Shown here: positions 1 to 26,462 of the stretch, piece by piece
Numbering within the stretch: position 1 is the stretch's first letter
Layout: every line of letters starts with the position of its first letter
NCBI RefSeq assembly: GCF_910592395.1
Contig: NC_088310.1
Coordinates: 1,743,501-1,807,500 of the forward strand
Source: Lineus longissimus
Lineage: Eukaryota > Nemertea > Pilidiophora > Heteronemertea > Lineidae
Reading direction: 5' to 3'
DNA length: 64,000 nucleotides
Made by a program: the position numbers and the translations under genes
The notes under the pieces: model-generated
What the model saw: the letters and a program-made list of their open reading frames with translations, nothing else
Told to the model about the DNA's origin: nothing
Databases searched by the model: none

Positions 1-1401
1 CATTGGTCACCAGCACCTCAAACCAAGTCTGTTCTTATCTAATGTCCCACACTGGTTAGGCCCAATACCATTCCTATCTATTGCTAGTATTGCCTAGGGT
101 TGTAGGTTTCTGTATAGCTAGCTGGTATTAAACACACATCCTCTTACCTGAGTAACCTTTTATTCCAGAGAAATTAAAACAATCGTATTCCAATAGGTCA
201 CCTAACAATGGCTTATAGTGCAAAACCTACCTTCACCAAACCTACGCCATAGCCATGTGACAATAACTCCTATTTGTATTTATACTACCTTTATTTGCCA
301 ACCTATGTCAGCCATAATTTCAGAAATCTTAAAATATCTCCGCCCTCGCATATCCTTTGACTTGTCAGTGTTACCTTGGGTGAAGATTCTGCCGCTTGAC
401 ATGATGGCTTTGGGAGGGCGCCACACTTACACTGGGGCAATATTTATGACATGTAATGCTATTCAAAAAAATACCGCATTTTGCTTGGCGACGTTTTAAG
501 GTCAGCTGAGCATTCCCGCTCTCCTCGTCCTGTATCCAACTGCATAAGTTATTGGATGATCAGTTGCCATGGATACCATGCAGAGAGATGAAACTATTAG
601 GAGAACCTTCCAGATGCTAGGTTGTATGGTTTATTGATAGCAGCACCAGGCTCGAGCGATGATTCTAAAATTTCACATCAATGTTCGTTTGAACTAGCAT
701 ATTTTGGGCTATTTCTGATTTTGGTAGCATCACTATGGTTTTGACAAGCTTTTGGTGTTGTCATTTTGTTTGATCTGCACTTAAGTAGAGCTTATTATAG
801 CATGACAGTCATGAACGTTGATCTGATCTGAGGTTAACCGTCTGCTTGTTCGGTTATCCTTATAATTTTGAGTGAATTACATGCTGCATCCTTGGGCAAG
901 GCACCAAACCCTATTGCGTCTCTCAACCTAGGAGAATGAATGGATTGCCTGCACTGAAGTGCTAGCTTACTTCGTTGAGGACTTAGTGCTGTAATTGACA
1001 CGAATTGGGTCTAAATGACGAATAGTGTCTCTCCGTACATACTCTCGCTGTGAGTGCCCTTTTCATGTAGATTCTAGTGCATGACCAAGTCATCAATGCA
1101 CTGTGCGTGTGATTATATTTCACACCCTATCAAATGAAAGATTTCTGGATCAGTTCATTAGAGGGGGAAGTTTTGCAAAACAAGTTTTGACTTGAACGGT
1201 AATTGTTTCAAAACAACACCCAGTCTCTTTTCTTTTATTATGAAAAAACCCACCATCTGCTTCTCTATAAGTTCTTTGGCTCCTGACAGAAGATTATGAA
1301 CATGTCATATACGACTTGTCATTTAGTTCAAATAACTACCTTTTACCCACCTAAAAAATTGATTGAAATCTGACACAGTCTTTCCCAATTTTATTTTCCA
1401 G
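1..1401. other. Intron sequence upstream of the first visible PKC exon
   Basis: No exon recognised. It ends in a polypyrimidine/AG acceptor at 1400-1401. The C2-domain exons expected for this kinase are not seen here, so this is probably an intron of the PKC gene. Confidence 0.6.
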
Positions 1402-15946
<14,545 letters not shown>

Positions 15947-16189
15947 TGTTCGCCGTTGGACTAAGCTAATAATCTTGCTTTGCTTGTCTGTCATTAGACC
16001 TGATGAGAGAGTAAGATGGTCGGTCTGTGACTGTCTGCTCCCGGGCACTTAGCACTTCTTGTTGCATTGGATCAAAGTATTGGACCAGAATCAGAGGTGT
16101 GCTTCTGCCTGTTATGAAGATGAAGCCTGACCTTGAGAGTGACCTTATCAAAGATGATGGACACTATTCTTCATCGGTCAGACTTGGAC

Positions 16190-16475
16190 ATGAACCTGCC
16201 TTGTTCAGACTCAAGGGGACCTGTCAGGGTCAACTTTAGGGTGACTTTGACAGGGCCAAATTTGACGTGACCTTTCCAAGGTCAAACTTTAGCAAGACCT
16301 GCCATGATCCAACGTGATGTGACCTTTCCAAGTTCACACTTCTGTGACCTCTCCAAGGTCACACTTCTGCATGGCCTTGCCAAGGGCAGACTGGTGTCTG
16401 ACTTTGCCAAGGTGTGCATGGTAAAATGTCCTTGACTCTGCCAAGGTCAACCATGGGTGTGATACTGACTCGGCC
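16190..16475. repeat. Degenerate repeat cluster with TGACCT/AGGTCA motifs (probable PKC 3' UTR)
   Basis: Six to eight diverged units of roughly 30-45 bp carry forms of TGACCTTTCCAAGGTCA. Clean copies lie at 16268-16284 and 16345-16361 (TGACCTCTCCAAGGTCA). Each can be read as an everted pair of nuclear-receptor half-sites in DNA, or as a 6-bp stem with a 5-nt loop in RNA. Confidence 0.6.
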
Positions 16476-19400
16476 AAGCTTGAAAGTGGGGCCTAATAAT
16501 GCATTTCAGTGTAAGATAAGTAGAGCCGTTGCAAAACTTTGTTGTTGTTTTGGAGATCATGACTACCATTATACCATGTTACAGTTGTATTTCAGTGTGA
16601 TCTCATACTCTTAGCTATATCTATTATTAACCGAGCCCTCAGCACTTGGTCGTCAGTTGTGTTATATTCAACATTTGATATTTTACATACTACTGCAGTA
16701 CTTGTGTTGTTGTGAAAAAACCGAGCATGAAGAGTTGAAAATGATTCTTGTTCTATGGAGTTTGGAGTACGAATTTGAAAACATTTGTAATGTAAAAACC
16801 ACTCTTACGTGTCCTACATAGCATTTAGTTAATCATAGAGAAACCGACCTTGGACCCCACTATGTTCTTTCGCAGGTTTTTAGCTTTCATTCCAGCAAAA
16901 TAAGGGAATAAATAGCTCTTGGGGCTATATAATGCAGATCCTCACCAACTCAGTGAGTGACCAATATTCATGATTTGAAGTCGAATTCATTGTTTTCACA
17001 AATCTTTTGACTCCACTGTCTATCTGATGATGATGCATTATACCGTTCAGCTGTCAAGGTCTTTGACACACTCGTTCAGAGGAAAGGTCAAAAATTCTTA
17101 TGTCCATTGTAAGTTCAAATCCGTAATGTTATTTTTTTCATGGCATAATGGGGTCTATGGCATCCATCCTGTCTTAACCTTAGTTCGGTCTGTATGTATA
17201 CTGATTATCTCAAGCAAACGTTGCTTGAACAAAATGTAAATGAACCAGAAGAATTCATGACGATTTCGTATGAAATTGTCTGAAATATTTGTACTCTTGT
17301 TCAAGAGGAAGGGCAGCTTAACTTTGATTTGGTTCAAACCTGACAAATTTGACTTGGCTAAAATAAGTTTAAAATAGGATGTTTCCCTCAGCTGGCATAC
17401 AGTTCGTTCTAAAATGTGATGAAGTCCGAGCTACACTCGCAGCCTTGTTAATTGATGAAAGAGAATAAAATCAGGCCAGCGAGTCTCTTGTACATCAGTC
17501 TTCATCTGCAGTATTTGTCATGTATCAGACATGTCTCTGTGCAGTTTCTGTCCTCTACTTGCCAACTTACTTTGCATATCAAAGTTAATAATAGCCCAGT
17601 ATGTTGATTTGAATACTGACTCTTGAAAACTTTGCTCGGTGAAGTGTCTGACAAGAGTATTGATTACGATAACCCGAGATGAAATTGTCTTGTTTTTTAC
17701 CGGATCTTGTTAAGCTGTCCAAATCGTTGTTTTAAAAAAAAAGATTTGTTGTAATTTAGTCAAAACCTGTAACTTACTTACAAGTCCCAATACCCAGCCA
17801 AACATACTCCTCGGCAGATGTGCAAAACAATTCACCCTTCTAAAGATTTATTTGTTCCTGAATACTCGATCAGTTAACCTAATAAAGTTATCATATTGTT
17901 TTCGAATCTGTAGGCACAATCCAGGGATGATTTGGAACTTTTTGTTCCATATTTTGATTTGTTAACCTCATAATTTGTTGTGAACTTAATTTCTTTATCC
18001 TGTGAATCCTCCATGTGATGTGTCATCCTAAAAACCCTTTGAGTTAAGTTTGCTAGCAGAAGGTTGAGTACTTAAAAACCAGCCGTGTTTACCCGTCAGG
18101 GACGAACATAAAACTTGCTGACAGTTGTTGAATCACATGTTGGGAAGGGTTCATGAATCTGTTTGTGACTGGTAGGATCCTGAGGAACAAGGTGAGTCTC
18201 CCTGGCAATGAATTGAAATGATAAAAAAACAATGATAATGATGGTGGTTTTTGTATTGGGCTTTTTCATTGACCAGGGTCTGTCACTATCATAGGTCTCC
18301 ACAGGGTCTCTGGGGTATCAAGTGTCGGTCATCATTTCAGTGCTTGCTTGACGTTGATCTGTGAAGGACTTGGCCGGGGCTCAAACACATGACCCTTGGA
18401 TTGAAACTGCCGAAATTCCTTATTATCATGAGATTGTTCCATCATTTTGAATGTCACGGCAAGCGTGTGTTATCTAGTCAGCTATTCATTGTACATTGCC
18501 TGCTTTGTATTTATTACGAGAAGTCATCGATCATTGGTAAACATTCTTCATTTTCTTACAACTGGTGACCGCAGAATATTTCCAACGAGACGTTGTATGG
18601 AACTTGACCTATGCCCATTGATGATTACTTCACTTGGAGTTTTATTCCAAACGAGAACACCATATCTGAAATTATTTAACCCCTACCTTATGGCGTTGTA
18701 CTTTAGCAATGTGAATGTGGTAACTGATGCGCCATCTTAATTTCATGGCCAAAATATAAAATATATCTCAATTCTTGTGCAATGCCGAGTAAATTCCTGG
18801 CTTGAATCGTATTTTTGTCCAAATGGCAAAAGAATCTTTCTCGTTTTGGAACCAAATTTCCACAAGGACTTTTGGGGTAAATCGTGAAATTATGTTCAAA
18901 ATTACCCCCATTTAAAGGTTTATTAGAATGCCTTGCAGTGACAACCAATGATACTTGTATGCACTGGTTATAATCATGTTCACTTAATACCGTACCAAGA
19001 ATATGGTACATGTATCATGCTCTGTAAAGATTTAAAATCCATTTTTTTCCATTTGATGAAAGCATGTTCCCCTGAGGCCTTCTATTTTGTATTGCATTTA
19101 GTGTCTCCCCTGTTTGGTGAAATGTCCAGGATTAGTCTTAGATGTGCTGATATAGTCATCCTCTAGATCGATTGAGGGCCTATCAGGTTTGAGTATTCAG
19201 TATATTTGGTTTCGTATCAGAATGGGTCACCAATGAAAAAGACCCAAGTTACCTGCTATCGTCACTTGTTGTTGTTTACGAAGTCACAAATCAATGAAAA
19301 GCCGTTATAAATTTAAAAAATTGCCATTCTTGGAATTGGGTTCTGCAAGGTGATGAGAGATTTTGAGATTTGGTTGTCTGTTATGGGATTATTGTTGGCC

Positions 19401-20747
19401 AACTGCATTTACTTCTGACAAAGTCTGTTTTTGACCAAAATGGTGCTTCACTCAGATTCCTTTATATTGAAAATGTATTTTACAAAGACTTTGCTTTCAA
19501 TATACGACCGGTGTCTTACACTGCCAGCCACTCACGCACCCACAGCAGGTTTCTTTGTGACCCCTTCAATTTATATTTCACTTTGGATTTTGAATGCTGT
19601 AAAATGAAGCAAATCTCAAAAATTTTCATCACCAAATTTGATGTTTTAAGAAACATTTTAGTTGAATAATCAAGTCAACTGTAATAATGTTTGGTTTCTA
19701 ATAAAGGCCTTGAAAGTTTTATTTAATTTCACCTATTGTCAAGTGCACAAATGTATATTTTATTCTGAGCAATTAAATACAAAATCATAGGCTTAATAAA
19801 GCTATTTTGCCAAAGATATAGAAATAGCAACATCTAGAATTTAAAATTCCAAATTTTTTTTTCGTAGATCTGGTGCTGTCAGTTGTTATTATCAAATTCC
19901 AACCATGTCTATCTATCTTGATCCATCCTTGGTTTAGAAATATACGAATGTAGCAAGAAAATTGTATGAAATGACTTGTAGAATCAAGCCAAAAACCATG
20001 TTCTACATAAAAAGTTAATATTTTCAACCCTTCAATTAACCTTTATGTGCATTTATGTTAGTGTGGTGCTCTTCAAGTCCTCGTTTTCCTTGTTTTTGTT
20101 TGTTTGTTGATCTTACCCCATTAACCCAATGATTACTTATGATTGAGCCTGAACTTAGATTCCATGGATATTAAAGAATCGAGAACTGTTCAAATGGGCC
20201 TACTATGTATTACATGACTTAAGCATGCTGTGAACTGTGAAATTTTCATGAGTTTTTTGCCCGATTTTTATGAATGAATTGTCAAATATAAATTTTTTTT
20301 GAAGTCAAAAAACATTACTGTTGCAATGTATGCATTAACCACTCCATTTTTGCATGCATTTGTGATTCGCCAACTTCTATCTTCATGAAGATTTCATGGT
20401 TTACAGTATCGGAAGAGGATCACAACTATTTTAAGATCGACCGGTGTATTTATTGGATAAACCAATGTCTGGTTTGGAATTGCCTTGACAAGCAATAACT
20501 GGGATTGCTTTAGCGGAATTTGTGCAATTAAAAGTCTTCTTGTCTACAAGTTTGTGCCATACATGTGTATTATAGACAGTATGAGGTTTTCATAACATAT
20601 TATTTTCTAGTAAAGAAAAGTGTATAATTTATTTTCAACTATATCGAGTGTCTTTCCCCACAGCTCTGATTAATGCATGTCTTGTTTTCTGCCTGTGCAT
20701 TTTACACTTTTGACTGGTGACTGTTTCCTCACAACTCAATGGCTGAC

Positions 20748-20965
20748 ATGAATAAAGTCGAGCAAATGCTTTTACTTCAATTTTGTACAGAAAGGCCTAG
20801 TGTAAATGTACATGGAGTGTTAGATAAAAGCATTTGCTAGTCTTTATTCATATCACCCATTGGCTAAAGTCAAGCAAATGCTTTTACTTCAATTTTGTAC
20901 AGAAAGGCCTGGTGTAAATGTACATGGAGTGTTAGATAAAAGCATTTGCTAGTCTTTATTCATAT
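20748..20965. repeat. Tandem pair of short palindromic elements
   Basis: Two near-identical units, 112 bp apart, at about 20748-20850 and 20862-20963. Each begins with a (A)TAAAGTC.AGCAAATGCTTTTA arm and ends with its inverse, TAAAAGCATTTGCT then AGTCTTTATTCAT. Arms of about 25 bp enclose about 50 bp of non-coding DNA. This resembles a foldback/MITE unit that later duplicated in tandem. Confidence 0.75.
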
Positions 20966-23203
20966 TGCCCAATATGTTATCCTGGTTTAGACACAGATGT
21001 AACTTCTAATTGAAAAATAACAGCATTCAGGTTTGGAAACCCATGGATGGCCAAGTTGATGTGGAAGTCCCATTGTCTTGTTGGTCTTTCCTTACAAGTT
21101 ATGTTTCAATAAAGGAACTTTCAGAGCTACTCATGGATACATATGAAGCCTGCTCTTAAAATATCATCATCATCAGTATGGACACTAGCTCTGTGTGGTT
21201 CCTTTTTGACAACAGATCAAGTGAAGGGCGATCTTGAGCTCTATCTACTCATGTTTTTGTGTTTGTCCTCAGGAGGAAACAATATGTCACTTCTCTATAA
21301 GTTTCTACGCACATTGTATTCATCATCAAATAGATATGATGAAAAGAATATGAAATGGCACTACAACTTGCCCTACTGAATTTTGTTCCCTTAGCAGTTG
21401 CATCCTTGTTCTATATGCTTTGGTGAACTTTATAATGCTCTAGGTACTCATCTTGTTAAAGTTATATGCTGTGTCAACATACCTAGAGGGAAGATAGGTC
21501 TGATGTTCAGGCGCCCCTCATTGGGCTGTAATGCATTGACTCAATACTGTCTGAAAACTCATGTGCCATTTGACTCAAAATAACAACGAAAATTTACTCA
21601 GTTCTTTTCTCCATATCTGTTCAATGCACCATGATTCAACATTTCTGAGATTGTGGCGAGTCAGCATTTTGAGGCAGTGACAAGTGTCTTGTGTTCTATG
21701 TATTCACGTGATCTGATTTATCAAGGTGATTTAGAAATATTATTCACATGAAGAAATATAGTATCATCTTTTCCCAAATAGATATTTTTGACTATTTTTC
21801 AATGAAAAGTGAGAGTTTGATGTACGGTTTTAATCATGACCAATTGCAGGCATGTATTTGTTGTTCAAAACACTTGTTTGTCCAGTTTATGTTCTTGTTT
21901 GCCTTTCAACTGCACGGGATAGTGAGTTCCTATAGGATGCACAAGCAGTGGTAGAACTGCACATATTTTCAGATAACCTTCAAGTACACCCAGTGCTTTC
22001 CTGGCTGTCCGCTCCTCAGGGACTCGGACAGTACTGTTTTGGTAATGGGGAAAAAAACACCACAAGTTGCGATTGTAAGTTTGAACAGCGGTAGGTTACT
22101 CTCTGCCTATAGATCTGGTGTGCACCTATTCTGTTCTGGTATGCTGCAGTTATTGAAGTTTGTTGAATAGGTTGCTTTAGTCCATATTTCCTGCCAAATG
22201 TGAGTTTTGCCCATGACACCTGGCTGAAAATCATTTTAGATACCCTTGTTGAAATGCAGCGTGATTATATGCCATGTTACCATATCAGCCCATATATTAC
22301 ATGTTCGTAAACTTCACCATACCTCAGTGGAAATTCCTGGTTGTGATTTGGCATCTCGCTAAAATGATGAGTGACCGAACAAACACCTAGTACTTAAAAC
22401 TTTGTAAAGAGGGCGTTGCTCCTTCAAGGTTCCGGTAGTGCTTGTAGTTGGCCATGCCTTAATATCAAGTTATTTTTCACGGTATTGTGCGTCCATAAAA
22501 GACCAACGGCTCCTCCGTTTCTATTAGGTTACCTTAGTATTGATGTCATGTACTCTCTCATGTGCCCAAGTCTCGAGTGAGATGCGAGACATGAGGTTTG
22601 TTGTTGTGAAGGCCGTTTCTCTGTGATTGTTTCCTTGAGCCACCAAGAGGTGGTGCCAGTGTAGATAAAACCTTTCACTAGACTTACAAGTCTTGGTAAT
22701 GTGCTCCATCATATTTTTGTCCAGATATGGTCTCCCTAATATAGATGTAGTATTTTTTTACCTCACTGTGCATGCACTCTTCAGACACGGCGTCTGTCGC
22801 TCTCGTTACATTTGTCAGGTGCAACACCACCTGGTAATTTAAAGTTGAATTTGAAATTGAATTGTAATTTTAAAACAATACTCATTTGTGTGTTGGTCTA
22901 GTCAGAGATAATACTAGTATTCTGTTGTGCATAGGATTATTTACACAGCTGTGAAGTTGGTGTCGAGTTGATATTAAAGCGATCAGTTGAGCATCAATTT
23001 GTTTACTGTCTGGTCCTTTTCTTGCCCAACCACCTGTTCATGCCTTTCTTGCGCGCTTCGATACCTCTCCGGCAATGGTGGTATCTTCAGGTTATGATTC
23101 CTTGTCGGTCTTACCAAGGCAACGCTTCATTGGTTCCAGTACATATAAAGAAAAAACACAAAGAGTTCCATAGTTTTGACATATTGCCTCTTCCCCATTT
23201 GTG

Positions 23204-23420
23204 ACTCGCTCTACCAAAACTAGGCGCTTGTCGCATCTGAACTTGACAGGTTGATACGGACTTGTTGTTCATTTCCCTATTGTTGACCTTTTGTGAAATC
23301 TATTACAAACTGATTTGGTCACATTCAACAAAAGGTCTACAATAGGGAAATGAACAACAAGTCCGTATCAACCTGTCAAGTTCAGATGCGACAAGCGCCT
23401 AGTTTTGGTAGAGCGGGTCA
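23204..23420. mobile_element. 217-bp hairpin element with long terminal inverted repeats
   Basis: Arms of roughly 85-90 bp (left about 23204-23294, right about 23328-23420) are almost perfectly inverse, with about one internal mismatch. They are separated by about 33 bp. The element is flanked by an exact 8-bp direct repeat CATTTGTG (23196-23203 and 23421-23428), a target-site-duplication length typical of hAT elements. It has no coding capacity and is a foldback or MITE-type non-autonomous transposon. Confidence 0.82.
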
Positions 23421-24678
23421 CATTTGTGCTCTATCTATGACACCCAAAGAATTGGACCAGACCTTTAGCAGATTGTGGGCAATTTAAAGGGGAACAACTC
23501 TCACTGGATGTAGGCTACGTTTTGTTGGTCAGCGTATATTCATATATTTACATATATAATCTAAGCATGTGTTGAACGTCACGTTTTTACTGGGATTAAT
23601 CCACAGAAGTTGGTCGATTTGGAATGGCGTCATTTTTTCACCGTCACACCTTCAGCTCATTATAAATAGCTTCACTTTGTTAAGAAAATATCATATCCAG
23701 TTTTGATAGATATGACAAGCGAGGACTCTCCTTCTGATCTTACACGTCTTAAAGGTGCACTGTTCTCGTGAAATTGGTCATCTAGTTTACCCCTGGCCAG
23801 CTGCTACATACTTAGCAAACGTGTTCTTTATTACAGCTGATGAATTCTGTTGGTGTACAGAGTTGTCTCTCTGGGGAGATTGAAAAAGCACTAAAATATG
23901 TAACTATTGTTGTTAAACGAGTGAATTGTACGCGACCAGTGTCCCTTTAAGATTCATTCACATCTTTACGTGTTTCTGTCAGCCCACGGTACAAGTCTTA
24001 TTATGGGATGGCACAGGTTTTCCCGCACGGGTAGTGCTCGAAGATGTGTTCACGTTATTAGAACTTTTCCTAAAACTTGGAAACTAGTGCACTGGATAGC
24101 ATCATCATCATCATCTTGTCTCCTACCTCCGAAACATGCGATAGATAGATTCAATAGGTCATCATCCGAAATTGAACTCCGCCAGAATTTGGCTATGAAT
24201 GTTCATGTGAAGAGATCAAGAGTGGTAAAAAGATTCCCCAGACAATGACTTATTCGCCCTACTCCAAATCACCTGTTTGTATTCTAATCAAGTTTCAAAT
24301 TGGTGCTACATGAAGCCTGGTGTTGAATGTTTTTGAGTCAACAGACCTTGTCACGAGTGGGTGATCTTGACCCAGAATCTGTTCTCTGAACATGACTTGC
24401 ACTTTATGTTTAAAGGGGAGGAGACAAAGATGATTGACATGTGCATGTCGCCTAATTTGGTCTCATTAGATTGATAATCTCAGCTTTAAAATGAGCATGT
24501 TGTGGGGGTTAAATGATTTTGAAACTTTCCGAGTCATTTTCGTGTTCCTCTTGTGGTGACAGAATACATCCGGGGTCTGTGATGAATGACTGAGCCAGGT
24601 CGTTGGCAGAACTGAATTGATGGGAGGATGCTGTAGGTTTGATTGAGGGTGGGGGGTGCGAGTCCTTAATTTTGACCA

Positions 24679-24960
24679 ATGAATGAATTTTTATCTTCGT
24701 CATGTTTAGCAATCATTGTTTCTTTGATTTTGGCTGGTTGTCTGGGGTTGGACAGAACTGCCACAGCACCTGGTTACCTTGCAGGTAGAAACAGGTTATT
24801 ACTGTGTGACGAAATAGGGGAAGTATCATTCTATTGTTACACCCTGTATATTGTTAACCTGCATCTGCCAAAAAAGTACTATTATGTTGTTATTCCTTGG
24901 CGGACACATTTAATCGTCACAACCCGTGTGTGCCCCCTATCAGCGCTGTCCCTTGATTAA
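24679..24960 (+). other. Small open frame with signal-peptide-like start (unproven)
   Basis: 93 codons from an ATG. Residues 9-24 are strongly hydrophobic (CLAIIVSLILAGCLGL), like a secretion signal, and an AATAAA lies about 105 bp after the stop at 25064. The rest shows no known domain. It could be a chance frame. Confidence 0.2.
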
Positions 24961-26462
24961 GAGTATCTACACGACCCGGTTCAGGCATTGTTCAAACTTG
25001 ACTTTGGTCTTTGTGTTAAGTGTACAGGCAACTACAATCAACTTAGACTAGAGTGTGAAGGACAATAAAATGTACTATTTGCTTCATTATAAAACTGTCT
25101 TGGACTTATTTCCTTTTATCACTATTGTGCTGTTATGTAATGAAAATAGTGGATTCCATTCGCCAAACTTAGTGTCCTGTTGCTCGATGCACTTGAAAGC
25201 AGGCTAAGACATCTGATACTGTAGATTCCACCAGGAGCCATCATGACCATCGACAGATGCTGTAAAATCCTCTAGGAGACATCATGATTATTGGCTATAA
25301 TGGATGAGCCAGAGCAGTGTGACATGGCTACAAATTAATGAATACTTGAAAAAATGCCAATTGTTGAAGATGTAATTCGTCTCTGTCGTTCACTCAGACC
25401 AGTGAGGTTACTCATTTGACATTTGTTTACTGTCACATCATGTGGCAGCAGCAGTGCCAGGTCTTCACAATGATAAGCCTATGTATGAGCCCTAAATGTA
25501 CTTGACACCTTTATTGCTCATAATTAACCATGCTAAATGTCACAAACCTATAATGACACCTCACTTAACCGCTATTCTTATTCATAAACAATAAAAAGCC
25601 CAGTTCGTCCCCTATTGATCTTGTCTGTCAGGTGACTGGAACGACCTGGATCATGTCGTATGCGATGTTGTACTGTGATTGAAAATAATGATCAGTTTAT
25701 CGACATGAGAAGACCAGGAAGGACCTGACAGCGCCTCCACACCGTATATTCACAACACAAAGTAAGTAGCCATCAGTAATTGGTCGGTTCTGAGTTAGTT
25801 TTCGTCGAGACTGCATTAGGTAGATGCCCTTTTGGTACCCTAGACCATGTCTCTTTCCGTCTCAGACAACGAAACAGAACGCCTGTAGACAGTACTTATG
25901 TCATTTCGTTTTGACGAAGACTTTATATGAGTGTGAGCATTTGTCTCCATTTCGTACCATGACGAGATTGTACAAGTGTCTGTCTTCCGTTCCGAATGCA
26001 GAATGATGCGCATGTTGTCCTCGATGTCTGAAATGGGCAATCACGCGTGAGGTCCGTTCGTCCACGTGGACGATAGGAAAAAGTAGACGCATACTGCGAA
26101 ACTAAATGAAGATAAAGGCAGGGTTTGATATCCGAAACGGAATGGCTTCTCATGTAGGCCGCGTGAGATCGCGGTAAAATGAACTCGAAGACGTCTGAAC
26201 ATGTGATAAGACGAGACGGCAGACCGGCGGGGTAGACATGTACTTGGTAAGCCGATAAGTGGTGCGGGAATGAGACACAATAAGTATCATGTTCGTTCTC
26301 CAAGACGTTTAAAACAGAATATTATGGTATCAAACATTACTTCTCACGTCCGTCTCTGGCATGTTGATCCATTGTCTTCCATTGTTTCCCTGATATTTAC
26401 CAAGGAATCGTTCTAATTCCAGTTTCCATTCTGATTAACCTGGAACTCCGATCACTAACACC

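Larger units (their letters stand above)
15947..26462. other. PKC 3' UTR and long intergenic region
   Basis: About 10.5 kb without a recognised gene. The 3' part of the PKC transcript must lie at the left. AATAAA signals occur near 16910, 17465, 19700, 20750 and 25064, and I cannot tell which is used. Repeats inside are listed separately. One small ATG-initiated open frame with a signal-like N-terminus lies at 24679-24960. Confidence 0.6.
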
